A program made the translations under genes and the position numbers. Shown piece after piece: positions 27,467-37,652 of a stretch of DNA of 64,000 nt. The stretch's first letter is position 1. The number at the start of each line of letters is the position of its first letter. This stretch comes from Caenispirillum bisanense (GTDB taxonomy: Bacteria > Pseudomonadota > Alphaproteobacteria > Rhodospirillales > Rhodospirillaceae): NCBI RefSeq assembly GCF_900230255.1, contig NZ_OCNJ01000008.1:246461-310460 (forward strand), in the 5' to 3' direction. Below the pieces are notes generated by a model. It had not been told where the DNA came from and did not search any database. It saw only the letters and a program-made list of their open reading frames with translations.

Positions 27467-28839
27467 CCGGCGCCGTGCTCGCCCCCTGCCCGGCCGCAGC
27501 CGCGGCGGGGAGCGCGATCCTGGCCGAGGGCGGCAGCGCCGCTGAAGCCCTGGTCGCCGCCGCCGCCGTCTGCGCCGTCACCCTGCCGCGGGACTGCGGC
27601 CTCGGCGGCGACGGCGTGTGGCTGCTCGCCGAGGGGGCCGACGCGCCGCCGGTGGTGATCGAATCCTTCGGCCGCGCCGCCGCCGGGGCGCCCGATGCCC
27701 TGGCGGGTCACGACTCCGTGCCGGTCGACGGGCCGCTGTCGGTGTTGACGCCGCCGGGTGCCGTCGCCTCGTGGGCCGCCGCGCTGGAGGCCCAGCCGGG
27801 CCGCCTGCCGCTCGCCCGCCTGCTGGAGCCGGCGACGGCCGCCGCCGAGGGGGCGCTGAAGGCGACGCTGGAACGGCTGGCGACGGCCGGCCTCGACGAT
27901 CTCTACCGCGGCGACCTGGCGCAGGTGCTGGCCGCCGATCTCGCCGCTGCCGGTTCGCCGGTCGCGGTGGCCGATCTCGCCGATCACCGGGCGGAGCGGC
28001 GCGCGCCCCTGCGGCTGCCCCTGCGCACCGGCCTCGCCTATGCCGCGCCGCCGCCGAGCCAGGGGCTCGCCGTGCTCATGCTGCTCGGCCTGCTGGACCG
28101 GCTGGAGCTGGGGGCGCAGGCGGGCGGCTTCGACCATCTGCACAACCTGATCGAGGCCGCCAAGCAGGTCGCCCTGGTGCGCGACCCGGCGCTGGCCGAA
28201 CCCGCCGCCATGACGCTGGACCCGGCGCAGATCCTGGCGCCGCGTTTCCTGGCCGAGCGGGCGAGCGACATCGTTCCCAATCTGGCGCTGCAGTGGCCGC
28301 TGCCCGCGGGCGGCGGCGATACCGTGTTCCTGGCCGCGGCGGACGCTGCCGGGCGGCTGGCCTGCACGCTGCAGAGCCTGGGCGCGGCGGGCGGCAGCGG
28401 CATGGTGTCGCCGGCCACCGGCATCGTGCTGCACAACCGGGGGGCGGCCTTCGTCCTCGACCCCGCCAGCCCGCGCGCCCTGGCTGCCGGGCGGCGGCCC
28501 TATCACACGCTGGCGCCGCTGCTGCTGCGCCTGAAGGACGGCCGCACGCTGCTGGCCGGAACCGCGGGCGGCGACGCCCAGCCGCAGATCCTGGGGCAGA
28601 TCCTCAGCCGCCACCTGCGCTTCGGCGAGCCGCTGGCCGCCGCCCTCGCCGCCCCGCGCCTGCGGCTGGCCGAGGCGGTGGCGGCGGAACCGGGGCTCGA
28701 TCCCCGTGTGGTGGACGGCCTGCGCGCCGCCGGTCATGCGGTGGAGGCGGCGGCGGAGGCCATCGGTGCGGCCGGCGTGCTGGCGGTGGCGGCCGACGGC
28801 GGCGTCACGATTGCCGGCGACCCCCGTCTTTCGCCGTAA
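27463..28839 (+). CDS. Gamma-glutamyltransferase-family protein (Ntn hydrolase), cytoplasmic form
   Basis: This homologue of gamma-glutamyltranspeptidase has 458 residues, shorter than the periplasmic enzyme (about 580) and without a signal peptide. Family marks are LPRDCGLGGDGVWLLAE, PPPSQGLAVLMLLGLL and the presumed self-cleavage site GGGDTVFLAAADAAG, with nucleophile Thr287. The final GTAGGDAQPQILGQIL corresponds to the C-terminal oxyanion/core motif. The substrate is unknown, and acylase-type members exist. The GTG start overlaps the stop of the lipoprotein gene by four bases. Confidence 0.85.
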   Translation: MTGAVLAPCPAAAAAGSAILAEGGSAAEALVAAAAVCAVTLPRDCGLGGDGVWLLAEGADAPPVVIESFGRAAAGAPDALAGHDSVPVDGPLSVLTPPGAVASWAAALEAQPGRLPLARLLEPATAAAEGALKATLERLATAGLDDLYRGDLAQVLAADLAAAGSPVAVADLADHRAERRAPLRLPLRTGLAYAAPPPSQGLAVLMLLGLLDRLELGAQAGGFDHLHNLIEAAKQVALVRDPALAEPAAMTLDPAQILAPRFLAERASDIVPNLALQWPLPAGGGDTVFLAAADAAGRLACTLQSLGAAGGSGMVSPATGIVLHNRGAAFVLDPASPRALAAGRRPYHTLAPLLLRLKDGRTLLAGTAGGDAQPQILGQILSRHLRFGEPLAAALAAPRLRLAEAVAAEPGLDPRVVDGLRAAGHAVEAAAEAIGAAGVLAVAADGGVTIAGDPRLSP

Positions 28840-28939
28840 GCCGCCCAGCGGCCGCCCTGCCGCTCCTGCGTCTTTGAGGCGGCGGCGGCGGGCGGCCTAG
28901 CATGGGCGTTCTCCTGTCCCCCGGACCAGAGGACGCGCC

Positions 28940-30409
28940 ATGCCCGCTTCTGCCCCCATCCCGACCTCGTCCATCGTGCCGGTGATCCTGTCGGGCGGCA
29001 ACGGCACGCGGCTGTGGCCGCTGTCGCGCGAGACCTACCCGAAGCAGCTACTGCCGCTGGTGGGGCCGGAGAGCATGCTGCAGCAGACCGCCCGCCGCGC
29101 CGCCGCCATCGCGCCGCCGCTGGTGGTGTGCAGCGACGCCCACCGCTTCCTCATCGCCGAGCAGCTGCGCCAGGCCGGCACGCCGCCTGCCGCCCTGGTG
29201 ATCGAGCCGGTGGGGCGCAACACCGCGCCGGCCGTCGCCTGCGCCGCCCTCATGGCGGTGGAGCGCGACCCGCAGGCGCGGCTGCTGGTCATGCCGTCGG
29301 ACCACCGCGTGCGCGACGGCGCCGCCTTCGCCCGGGCGGTGGAGCAGGCGGCGGCGACGCCGGCCGACCTGGTGTGCTTCGGCGTGCCGGCGACGCGGCC
29401 GCACACCGGCTACGGCTACATCGAACTGGGCGAGCCGGTGGGCGAGGCCGGGGCGCGGCGTATCGTCCGCTTCACGGAAAAGCCCGACATGGCGACGGCG
29501 GAGTCCTTCGTCGCCGGCGGCCGCCACGCCTGGAACGCCGGCATCTTCCTGTTCCGCGCCGGCCGTATCCTCGACGAACTGGCCGCCCGGCGGCCGGAAA
29601 TGCTCGACCTGTGCCGCGCCGCCGTGGCGCAGGCGCGGGTGGACCTGGACTTCGTGCGCCTCGCGCCCGAGCCCTTCACGGCCATCACCGGCGAGAGCAT
29701 CGACTACGCCGTGATGGAACACGTGGACGATGCCGCCGTGGTGGCGCTCGACGCCGGCTGGTCCGACATCGGCTCGTGGTCGGCCTTGCACGAGGAAAGC
29801 GACCAGGACCCGAGCGGCAACACCCTGGTCGGCGACGTGCTCGCCATCGACTGCCGCGACAGCTACGTGCGGTCGGAAAAGCCGCTGGTGGCGACGGTCG
29901 GGCTGGCGGGGGTGACGGTCATCGCCACCGACGACGCCGTGCTGGTGGCCGACGCCAGCCGCGACCAGGAGGTCAAGGCGGTGGTGGCGCTGCTGCAGGC
30001 GCAGGGGCGCAAGGAAGCCGCCGCCCACAGCCGCGTCCACCGTCCGTGGGGCTGGTTCCAGAGCATCGACGCCGGCCCGCGCTATCAGGTGAAGCACATC
30101 CTGGTGAAGCCGGGCGAGAGCATCTCGCTGCAGATGCACCATCACCGCAGCGAGCATTGGGTGGTGGTGGAAGGCACGGCGGAGGTGACGCGCGGCGACG
30201 ACGTCTTCCTCGTGCGCGAGAACGAGAGCACCTACATCAAGGCCGGCGTCGTCCACCGCCTGCACAACCCCGGCCGCCTGCCGCTGCGCCTCATCGAGGT
30301 GCAGTCGGGCGCCTATCTCGGTGAGGACGACATCGTCCGCCTGGAAGACGCCTACGGCCGCCTGCCGCCGGGGCTGGTGCGCCCGGCGGCGGCGGAGGTG
30401 GGAGAGTAG
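28940..30409 (+). CDS. manC: Bifunctional mannose-1-phosphate guanylyltransferase / mannose-6-phosphate isomerase
   Basis: The protein makes GDP-mannose (and in the type II form also mannose-6-phosphate) for exopolysaccharide and lipopolysaccharide. The 489 residues begin with the pyrophosphorylase motif VILSGGNGTRLWPLSRE, then the FTEKPD motif near residue 180. A C-terminal cupin isomerase domain from about 355 has RPWGWFQSIDAG, LQMHHHRSEHWVVVEGTA and a late ENESTYIKAGVVHRL zinc-binding region. It is also known as XanB or AlgA. The nearest surface-glycan genes are the glycosyltransferase at 35.7 kb and gmhA. Confidence 0.94.
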   Translation: MPASAPIPTSSIVPVILSGGNGTRLWPLSRETYPKQLLPLVGPESMLQQTARRAAAIAPPLVVCSDAHRFLIAEQLRQAGTPPAALVIEPVGRNTAPAVACAALMAVERDPQARLLVMPSDHRVRDGAAFARAVEQAAATPADLVCFGVPATRPHTGYGYIELGEPVGEAGARRIVRFTEKPDMATAESFVAGGRHAWNAGIFLFRAGRILDELAARRPEMLDLCRAAVAQARVDLDFVRLAPEPFTAITGESIDYAVMEHVDDAAVVALDAGWSDIGSWSALHEESDQDPSGNTLVGDVLAIDCRDSYVRSEKPLVATVGLAGVTVIATDDAVLVADASRDQEVKAVVALLQAQGRKEAAAHSRVHRPWGWFQSIDAGPRYQVKHILVKPGESISLQMHHHRSEHWVVVEGTAEVTRGDDVFLVRENESTYIKAGVVHRLHNPGRLPLRLIEVQSGAYLGEDDIVRLEDAYGRLPPGLVRPAAAEVGE

Positions 30410-30415
30410 GACCCC

Positions 30416-33400
30416 TCAGAGGCCGTTGGCGACGCTGATGGTGATGTCGCTGTCGATGTGGATGGTCTTGCCGTTGGTGTTTTCGTAGGCCGTGTAGCCG
30501 CTGAAGCTGCTGGTGGTCAGGGACCATTCCGGTCCCGAATAGTTAACCAGCTGCAAGCTGTCGCCGGCCTGGCCGTCGATCACCAGATCCGTCTCCGCAT
30601 CCATCATGTGGGCGATCGAGCCGCCGGTGATAGCGGTGAGTCCGACGTCCGCAGTCGGGTCCAGCACGATGCGGTGCAGTCCCGTGACGGCACTGCCGCT
30701 GAACGACAACATGCTCATGCTCGTGGAGGACCCCGCCTCGATCTGCAGGAAGGCCGCGGCGTCAGACAGGTCCACCGTGCCGCCGCCGTCGAAACCCGAC
30801 CAGCCGGCGGCAATGGCGATGCCGCCGCCGTTGATGTCGAGCGTCGCCCCATTCCCGACGGTGACCGTCGGCACGAAATAGGGGCCGGGCGCGTTGCCGG
30901 AGGTCGCGGTAAGGTCGAGGAAGGCACCGTTGGACAGATTGAGCGTGGTGTCGTTGTAGACCGCCATGCTGGAGTCGTCGTCCATGGACAGGCGGAGCTG
31001 GATGTCGTGGGCGGCGTTCACGGTCACGGAGCCCGTATCGACCCCGTATTGGTCGCCGACGGTCAGGTAGGACACGCGGCTGGTATAGCCCGTATCGGTC
31101 AGCGACAGGGTGATGTCGGCCGCCGTCGGGCGCAGGTCGAGCTCGATGAGGCCGACGTAGCGCGCCGCGAGCGAGGTCGCCGCCGTTTCGGCGGTTACGG
31201 AGAGGCTGGCGGAATAGGACTCGGTGTTGCCCGCGACGGAGCCGAGGGTCGAGGACCCGTCGGTGACGACGGTGGCAGCCCCGTCCATCCACAGGTTCAG
31301 GCCGGTATTGGACAGCGAGGCACCGTCGAGGGACGCCGCAGCACCGTCGAGCGTGATGGTGCCGCTGCCGGCGATGGCGCCGCCGGTGACGCTCAGCCCG
31401 TTGGTGATGGTCATGCCGCCGCCGAGCGTCAGCGTACCGGCGGAGACGTCGAGGGAGTCGAGGACCGACCCGCCCGCCGACAATGTGATCTGGCCGCCGG
31501 CCAGGCGAACCACGCCGGACCCGTCACCGTCGAAGGTGGAGGCCTTCAGATGGCTGCCCGCCACCACTTCCAGGCCGGCCATGGCGTCGAGGTTCACCGT
31601 GCCGTAGGTGGGGCCGATGCCGCCCTCATCGTACTGCACCTGGGCGCCGGTGATGGTCGGGTTGTCGCCGGGGCCGGGCTGGGCGCCCCAGTTGCCGCCG
31701 TTGGACCACAGCCCTTCGTAGGGGCCGGTCCACTGAGGCGTCGAAGGCAATAGCCCGAAGTTATTGCGAGTGATTCCGCCCTCGATGTAGATCTTCTGCC
31801 CCCCACCATTCTGGAACTTGAGGTAGCTGTGGCGGCCGGCGCTCACGACACCGTAGTAGGACCAGTCGCCGTCGGTGGTGCTGACGGTGTCGTTGCCGTC
31901 GCCGGTGATGTAGATCTCGGAGAGGAGGGCATCGCCCATTGCCGCCGCGGTAATGGCGAATGACATGGCGGCCTGATCGTCGAGCGCGACGCCTTCGAAC
32001 TCGCGGCCCGCGAAAGTGAAGCCGTACGACGACGCCATGGACTCGAAGGCTGTAAGCGAATAGGTGGCCGTCTGGCCGCGCAGGCCGACGAAGTCGATGT
32101 AGCCGACGCCGCCGTTTATGGTTCCGTTGCCCTGCCACATGATGACGTCGTCGCCATCGCCGCCGTAGACCACGTCGGTGCCGTCACCGACCAGGGTGTC
32201 GTCGCCGCTGCCGCCAACGAGCGAGTCGACGCCATCGCCGCCGACCAGCGAGTCGTGGCCGTCGCCGCCCCACAGCGTGTCGTCGCCGAGGCCGCCGATC
32301 AGGGTATCGTCGCCGTCTCCACCGATCAAAATGTCGGCAGATGCGTCACCCGACATACTTTCGTTGGCGCCGGAGCCGATCAGAAAATCACTTCCTGCCG
32401 TTCCTAGCGCACCGCCGGCGCTACGTGTAACGGTGTAAGTGGTCCCTCCGTATTCAAAGTAATCTAGGACACCGCTGACCGATGCTACGCCATTGGCGCC
32501 AAAACCAAAGACCAAAGTATTATTATAATCGACGTCAAAATCAATCAGCGTTCCTGCATTTATCACAATTGTATTGCTTCCGCTCATATCGCGGATGAGG
32601 TCCTGACCAAATATTCCGTCAAAAATATATTGGTCATCACCTAGGCCGCCCGCCAGATAGTCGTTCCCGCTTCCGGCGTGAATGACGTCGTTGCCGGCAT
32701 TCCCGAATATGGCATCGTCACCAGCGTCACCATCGAGCGTATCAGCGCCAGCTGTGCCAACGACAACGTCATTATCTGAAGTACCAGTCGAATAGAAAAC
32801 GACAGAGCTGATGGTCGTTGAGAAATGTGAGAACACGAAGTTCTCGATCTTTCCAACGCCGAAGTAATTCTCCACAGTGATAGAGCCGTATCCGCCGCTA
32901 TCGATCAGTAGGTCCCGGTTTACAATCTCAAAACTAGTTGGGGCGGATTCAATTCCGCTGGGCAGCTCTATTGTGTCTGTATGGTTGACAAAAACGCTTC
33001 CGAAAGCGCTAGGCGCCGTGTCGAAAGAAGAAAAGTCATAACCTGCTTCAAAATCTATAGTAAGACCATTCGTTTCGTCCCAGGAGGCACTCTGGACAGC
33101 CGACAGAGCCTGAATTGCAGCGGCGGAGGCAGACAGATTAGTAGGATCGACGTTCAGTATCTGGGCTGTTGTGATGTCTGTGTGCGCCGGGCCAGTAAAG
33201 TATGTGAGAACAAAATCATTGTCCGTTACATCCGTTACAGACCCCAAGGTGAACCTGTCCGCGGCAATCCGGTACGTGCCTGAGGATCCGTCTATTCCGT
33301 CGTCGTCTGCGATTCGATCACTTCCCCAAGCCGCTTCCGGATAATCGTAGACGTAAACGTCGCTTCCCCCGCCACCTTTCAAGGTGTCGTTCCCACCCAG

Positions 33401-35506
33401 GCCGACCAGCGTGTCGTTGCCGCCGCCGGCATCGAACGTGTTGGCGGCGCTGTTGCCGAACAACGAATCGTCGCCGCTGCCGGAGCGGATGTGTTCGAAG
33501 CCGAGCAGGGTGTCGTAGTCGACGTCGGCGCCATAGGCCGTGCCGTAGTTGGTGCCGTAACCGTCGGTCAGCGTCACGGTCACGCCGCTGACGGCGCTGG
33601 TGTAGATGAGCCAGTCGTCGGCGCTGTCGTCGGTGGTGGTGCTGCCGCCGTAATAGACATCGTAGCCGGCGCCCGAACCGCCGACCACGCTGTCGCCGCC
33701 CGAGCCGCCGTAGACGGTGTCGTTGCCATCGCCGCCGGTCAGGCTGTCGTCGCCGCCGCCGCCGTCGATGTAGTCACCGGCCGCGCCGCCGGTCACCGAA
33801 TCCGAGCTGGACGAGCCGAACAGGGCCTGCGGCGTGGTGGCCGACGAGAAATCGGCCACGCCGCCGGTGAGCGTGGTTTGCGTGAAGCCGGCGAAGGGGT
33901 CGCTCGGGGTGTGGCCACCGCCGCCGCCACCGCCACCGCCGCCACCACCGTCCGTGCCGCCGTCCAGGTCGTCGTCGCCGTCGTCGCCGTCCAGGTCGTC
34001 GTCGCCGTCGTCGCCGCCCAGGTCGTCGTCGCCATCGTCGCCGCCGAGGCCGTCGTCGCCGTCCCCGCCACCGAAGTCGTCGTCGTCGTCCCCGCCGAGG
34101 TCGCCGTCGCCGAAGTCGTCGTCGTCGGGAAGCTGGCCGATCTGGTCGTCGTCATCCAGGTCGTCGTCGCCGAAGTCGAAGTCGTCGTCGTCGTCGTTCC
34201 CGACGTCGTCGTCCCCGAGCCCCAGTCCCAGTTCCACGTCGTCGTCGCCGGCGTCCCCGCCGCCCGCCAGCAGATCGGCCACCGCCTGGGTCAGCAGGGT
34301 CTGCAACTTGGGCGGCAGCGAGCCGGCGCCGGTGTCGCTGCCCGGCGGCGCCGGCGGCAGGCCGACGGCGGCGCGCAGCTCGTTGGAGCGCAGCACCGTG
34401 CGGATCACCGAGGCGGCGGCGATCTGCGTCGGATCGGGGCCCTCGCCCTCGGGGCCCGTGTCGGCGGCCGGGTCCTGCTCGTCGGGCGCCTCGCCCTGCA
34501 CGGCGTCGTCGAAGCTCGGCACCGTGCCCTGGGGCAGCTGGCTCAGGCTGGTGCGGATGGACGGGTCGTTGAAGAACTCGGCGGTGACGGTGAATTCGCT
34601 CACCTGGCCCTGCTGGCCGCCGTCGGTGCCGAAGTCGCCGCCGGAGAACTGGACGATGCGGAAGCCGGTGTTCACCTGGTTGATGGTCTGCGTCACGCCG
34701 TTGAAGGCGCGCACCACGATCTCGCCGCTGTCGAGCAGCGCCACTTCGATCTGGCTGTCGGCTTCGCCGTCGCCGTCGGTATCGAAGGCGCCCACCTTCA
34801 CCACGCCCTTGGTGCCGCGGATGCCGATGGTGGCCACCGGCGTCTTCACGGTCATGGCGTCGGGACCCGACTTGGCGATCTGGCCCGACACGAAGGAGAA
34901 GGCGCCCGACACCAGCGAGAACGAGCTCTCGCCCGAGCCGCTGTCGGGGTCGTAGATCATTTCGTCCAGCACCAGCCGGCCGCTGCTGCCGAGCGACATT
35001 TCGGTATTGTCGACGAAGGTGACGCCGACGGCGCCATCGGACGCCGTCTCGATGATGTCGCCCTGGAACACCTGGTCGCCGGAGGCCAGCTGCACCCGCG
35101 TGCCGTCGGCGCGCTGAGCGAAGACGATGCCGGTCAGCTTGGTGACGGTGCCGATGGCCTCGGCGCCCTGCGCCAGCTGCGCCCCGTCGACCGTCGCCTG
35201 CGCCACCTGGGCCGGGGCGCGCGGACCGGCCAGCGCCGTCACCAGCGGCCCGTCGAGCTGCAGTCCGGCCGGGCCGGCGATGGTCGGCGCCGTCTGGTGG
35301 GTGAAATAGTCGGTGATCAGCACGCCCTGCCCGTCGGCGCCGCGGATCAGCAGGTCGGGGCCGAGGCGTACGTAGCGCCCGGTCAGCAGCAAGCCGGCGT
35401 CGGCGATGGCGAGTCCCTCGCCGCCGTGCCCGTCGATGACCGTCAGGCCGTCCGTGTCGATGCCGTCGAAACCCGCAGCGGCGGCGCCCGCGCGCATGAT
35501 CCCCAT
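30416..35506 (-). CDS. Giant FecR-domain / Asp-rich / RTX calcium-binding surface protein
   Basis: The 1,696-residue protein has no N-terminal signal peptide, fitting type I secretion. Parts in order: N-terminal region (1-115); FecR-like domain (about 120-270; VQLASGDQVFQGDIIET, TPVATIGIRGTKGVVKV); linker; Asp-rich low-complexity tract (about 420-520) ending in a poly-Gly run; RTX nonapeptide block 1 (about 570-710); an unrelated segment; RTX block 2 (about 915-955); a segment; RTX block 3 (about 1035-1135). A Ser/Thr/Gly-rich, probably beta-helical C-terminal third follows. RTX repeats bind calcium and fold outside the cell. No secretion ABC genes are nearby. An adhesin or biofilm matrix role is inference. 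The middle kilobase is notably more A+T-rich than the rest. Confidence 0.88.
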   Translation of the reverse strand: MGIMRAGAAAAGFDGIDTDGLTVIDGHGGEGLAIADAGLLLTGRYVRLGPDLLIRGADGQGVLITDYFTHQTAPTIAGPAGLQLDGPLVTALAGPRAPAQVAQATVDGAQLAQGAEAIGTVTKLTGIVFAQRADGTRVQLASGDQVFQGDIIETASDGAVGVTFVDNTEMSLGSSGRLVLDEMIYDPDSGSGESSFSLVSGAFSFVSGQIAKSGPDAMTVKTPVATIGIRGTKGVVKVGAFDTDGDGEADSQIEVALLDSGEIVVRAFNGVTQTINQVNTGFRIVQFSGGDFGTDGGQQGQVSEFTVTAEFFNDPSIRTSLSQLPQGTVPSFDDAVQGEAPDEQDPAADTGPEGEGPDPTQIAAASVIRTVLRSNELRAAVGLPPAPPGSDTGAGSLPPKLQTLLTQAVADLLAGGGDAGDDDVELGLGLGDDDVGNDDDDDFDFGDDDLDDDDQIGQLPDDDDFGDGDLGGDDDDDFGGGDGDDGLGGDDGDDDLGGDDGDDDLDGDDGDDDLDGGTDGGGGGGGGGGGGHTPSDPFAGFTQTTLTGGVADFSSATTPQALFGSSSSDSVTGGAAGDYIDGGGGDDSLTGGDGNDTVYGGSGGDSVVGGSGAGYDVYYGGSTTTDDSADDWLIYTSAVSGVTVTLTDGYGTNYGTAYGADVDYDTLLGFEHIRSGSGDDSLFGNSAANTFDAGGGNDTLVGLGGNDTLKGGGGSDVYVYDYPEAAWGSDRIADDDGIDGSSGTYRIAADRFTLGSVTDVTDNDFVLTYFTGPAHTDITTAQILNVDPTNLSASAAAIQALSAVQSASWDETNGLTIDFEAGYDFSSFDTAPSAFGSVFVNHTDTIELPSGIESAPTSFEIVNRDLLIDSGGYGSITVENYFGVGKIENFVFSHFSTTISSVVFYSTGTSDNDVVVGTAGADTLDGDAGDDAIFGNAGNDVIHAGSGNDYLAGGLGDDQYIFDGIFGQDLIRDMSGSNTIVINAGTLIDFDVDYNNTLVFGFGANGVASVSGVLDYFEYGGTTYTVTRSAGGALGTAGSDFLIGSGANESMSGDASADILIGGDGDDTLIGGLGDDTLWGGDGHDSLVGGDGVDSLVGGSGDDTLVGDGTDVVYGGDGDDVIMWQGNGTINGGVGYIDFVGLRGQTATYSLTAFESMASSYGFTFAGREFEGVALDDQAAMSFAITAAAMGDALLSEIYITGDGNDTVSTTDGDWSYYGVVSAGRHSYLKFQNGGGQKIYIEGGITRNNFGLLPSTPQWTGPYEGLWSNGGNWGAQPGPGDNPTITGAQVQYDEGGIGPTYGTVNLDAMAGLEVVAGSHLKASTFDGDGSGVVRLAGGQITLSAGGSVLDSLDVSAGTLTLGGGMTITNGLSVTGGAIAGSGTITLDGAAASLDGASLSNTGLNLWMDGAATVVTDGSSTLGSVAGNTESYSASLSVTAETAATSLAARYVGLIELDLRPTAADITLSLTDTGYTSRVSYLTVGDQYGVDTGSVTVNAAHDIQLRLSMDDDSSMAVYNDTTLNLSNGAFLDLTATSGNAPGPYFVPTVTVGNGATLDINGGGIAIAAGWSGFDGGGTVDLSDAAAFLQIEAGSSTSMSMLSFSGSAVTGLHRIVLDPTADVGLTAITGGSIAHMMDAETDLVIDGQAGDSLQLVNYSGPEWSLTTSSFSGYTAYENTNGKTIHIDSDITISVANGL
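33955..34110. repeat. In-frame simple repeat coding for Asp-rich linker
   Basis: Several imperfect 27-base units made of GTC/GCC triplets on the plus strand encode GDDGDDDLG/D nonapeptides in the RTX protein, followed by a run of glycine codons (33918-33960). Copy-number change would lengthen or shorten the linker without a frameshift. Confidence 0.75.
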
Positions 35507-35713
35507 GAGTGATCCCCCTTACTCGGCAATCCGCCTTCCGGTTGGGTGGCAGACGCACGGCACCACCTTCGATCCCTCCCTCGCCTCTGTCAAGTACATG
35601 CACGAAAAGTATGACCATGGGCAGGGGCGCGGCAGAACCGTCGCCCGCCGCCGCCGTTGACGCTGGCGACGGCGGGCGACATTGTCGTCCATCGATCGTG
35701 TCGCAGCGCCGGG

Positions 35714-36961
35714 ATGGCCGCCTTGAACGTCCTGTTCGTCCACCAGAACTGCCCGGGGCAGTTCAAGCACCTGGCCCTGCACCTGGGGCGCGACCCGGCC
35801 AACCGGGTGGTCTTCGTCACGCAGCCCAACGCCGCCCGGCTGCCGGGGGTGACGCGCGTCGACTACCAGCCGGCCCGCAAGCCGGGGGCGCAGACCCACG
35901 CCTACCTGCGCGACACCGAGGCGAGCGTGCTGAACGCCCAGGCCGTGGTGCGCAAGTGCGTGGAGCTGAAGGCGCAAGGTTTCGTTCCCGACGTCATCGT
36001 CGGCCACAACGGCTGGGGCGAGACGCTTTATGTGAAGGACGTGTGGCCCGACCGGCCGCTGTTGTCCTATTTCGAGTTCTATTACCGCACGCACGGCGCC
36101 GACCTCGGCTTCGACCCCGAGTTCCCGTCGGCCGCCGACGACCTCTTGCGGGCGCGCACCCGCAACGCCGTCAACCTGCTCGGCCTCGCCGGCTGCGACG
36201 CCGGCATCACGCCCACGGAATGGCAGCGCAGCCGCTACCCCGAGCAGTGGCAGGACTTCCTGACCGTGCTGCACGAGGGGGTGGATACCGACCTGGTGCG
36301 CCCCGACCCCGACGCCACCATCACCCTCGGCCGCGACGGCCTCGTCCTGTCGCGGGCCGACGAGGTCATCACCTTCTCGGTGCGCAACCTGGAGCCCTAC
36401 CGCGGCTTCCACGTCTTCATGCGGGCCCTGCCGGAGATCCAGCGGCGGCGGCCGAACGCGCGCATCGTGGTGGTCGGCGGCGACGAGGTGTCCTACGGCC
36501 GCCGGCCGCCCGACGGCGTCACCTGGCGCCGCCGGCTGCTGAAGGAACTGGCGGGGCAGTTGGACATGCGGCGCATCCACTTCCTCGGCCGCATCCCCTA
36601 CGCCGGCTATCTGCGGGTGCTGCGGGTCAGCCAGGCGCACGTCTACCTGACCTATCCCTTCGTCCTCAGCTGGTCCATGCTGGAAGCCATGAGCGCCGGC
36701 TGCCTGGTCATCGGTTCCGCGACGCCGCCGGTGCAGGAGGTGATCGAGGACGGCCGCAACGGCCTGCTGGTCGACTTCTTCGACGGCGCCGGCCTGGCCG
36801 ACCGCATCGACGCCGTCTTCGCCCACCCCGACCGCATGGCCGACCTGCGGGCAGCGGCGCGGCGGACCGTGGTCGAGCGTTACGACCTGAAGACCCGCAC
36901 CCTGCCCGCCTACCTGCGCCTGCTCGATCACTGGGCGAAGGCCGGCGGCCGCCCGCTCTGA
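35714..36961 (+). CDS. Glycosyltransferase family 4 protein
   Basis: The 415-residue GT-B-fold transferase opens with [20 protein letters not shown], the signature of the Glyco_trans_4_3 N-terminal domain. It has the GT1-type C-terminal domain with [19 protein letters not shown] and the donor-binding [17 protein letters not shown] near residue 320 (EX7E-like). Sugar donor and acceptor are not evident; relatives work in exopolysaccharide synthesis. The ATG at 35714 is chosen because residues before it are leader-like; no strong ribosome site is seen. It is divergent from the RTX gene. Confidence 0.85.
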   Translation: MAALNVLFVHQNCPGQFKHLALHLGRDPANRVVFVTQPNAARLPGVTRVDYQPARKPGAQTHAYLRDTEASVLNAQAVVRKCVELKAQGFVPDVIVGHNGWGETLYVKDVWPDRPLLSYFEFYYRTHGADLGFDPEFPSAADDLLRARTRNAVNLLGLAGCDAGITPTEWQRSRYPEQWQDFLTVLHEGVDTDLVRPDPDATITLGRDGLVLSRADEVITFSVRNLEPYRGFHVFMRALPEIQRRRPNARIVVVGGDEVSYGRRPPDGVTWRRRLLKELAGQLDMRRIHFLGRIPYAGYLRVLRVSQAHVYLTYPFVLSWSMLEAMSAGCLVIGSATPPVQEVIEDGRNGLLVDFFDGAGLADRIDAVFAHPDRMADLRAAARRTVVERYDLKTRTLPAYLRLLDHWAKAGGRPL

Positions 36962-37047
36962 TGCCGCCGCCGCCCTGCCCTGCCTTGCATCGGCGGCGCG
37001 GGGCGGCGATTTTAGGGGCGCCCTCGCCAACCACAGGAGACCGGACC

Positions 37048-37638
37048 GTGCGACAGCCCCTGCCCGACGCGGCCCTCGACCAGCTTTTCCGCACCGCCCG
37101 CACGCACTGGCACTGGACCGACCGGCCGGTGAGCGACGAGACGCTGCGCGCCCTCTACGACCTGTGGAAGCTCGGCCCCACCAGCGCCAACAGCTCGCCG
37201 GCGCGGGTGACCTTCGTGCGCTCGCGCGAGGCCAAGGAGAAGCTGGCCGAGTGCATGGCCGGCGGCAACCGCGAGCAGACCCTGGCGGCGCCCGTGACGG
37301 CCATCGTCGGCTATTCGCCCACCTTCTATGAAGAGCTGCCGCGCCTCTATCCGCACGACGACGCCCGCTCGTGGTTCGCCGGCAACCCGCCGCTCATCGA
37401 GGAGACGGCCTTCCGCAACTCCACCCTGCAGGGCGCCTACCTCATGCTGGCGGCGCGGTCGCTCGGCCTCGACTGCGGGCCCATGAGCGGCTTCGACCGC
37501 AGCCTGTGCGACGCGCTGTTCTTCGAGGACGGCGACGTCAGATCCAACTTCCTCGTCAACCTGGGCTATGGTGACGAGACGAAGCTGCTGCCGCGCGACC
37601 CGCGGCTCGACTTCGCCGACGCCTGTTCCATCGTGTGA
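37048..37638 (+). CDS. rutE: RutE-type malonic semialdehyde reductase / nitroreductase family protein
   Basis: This FMN-dependent flavoprotein of 196 residues has the RutE/HadB form of the nitroreductase fold: [18 protein letters not shown] near residue 48, then [19 protein letters not shown]. In the Rut pathway it reduces malonic semialdehyde from pyrimidine breakdown, but no other rut gene is here and many members stand alone. GTG at 37048 has AGGAG eight bases upstream. The next gene starts at or just after its stop codon. Confidence 0.85.
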   Translation: MRQPLPDAALDQLFRTARTHWHWTDRPVSDETLRALYDLWKLGPTSANSSPARVTFVRSREAKEKLAECMAGGNREQTLAAPVTAIVGYSPTFYEELPRLYPHDDARSWFAGNPPLIEETAFRNSTLQGAYLMLAARSLGLDCGPMSGFDRSLCDALFFEDGDVRSNFLVNLGYGDETKLLPRDPRLDFADACSIV

Positions 37639-37652
37639 GCCGCCCCGATCCC

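Noticed and set aside
33491..35512. 673-codon plus-strand frame opposite the RTX gene
   Set aside because: It mirrors the GTC/GCC repeats as Val/Ala runs; the minus strand encodes clear FecR and RTX motifs.
34152..35618. 488-codon minus frame overlapping the RTX gene start
   Set aside because: Arginine-rich out-of-frame reading of the same DNA.
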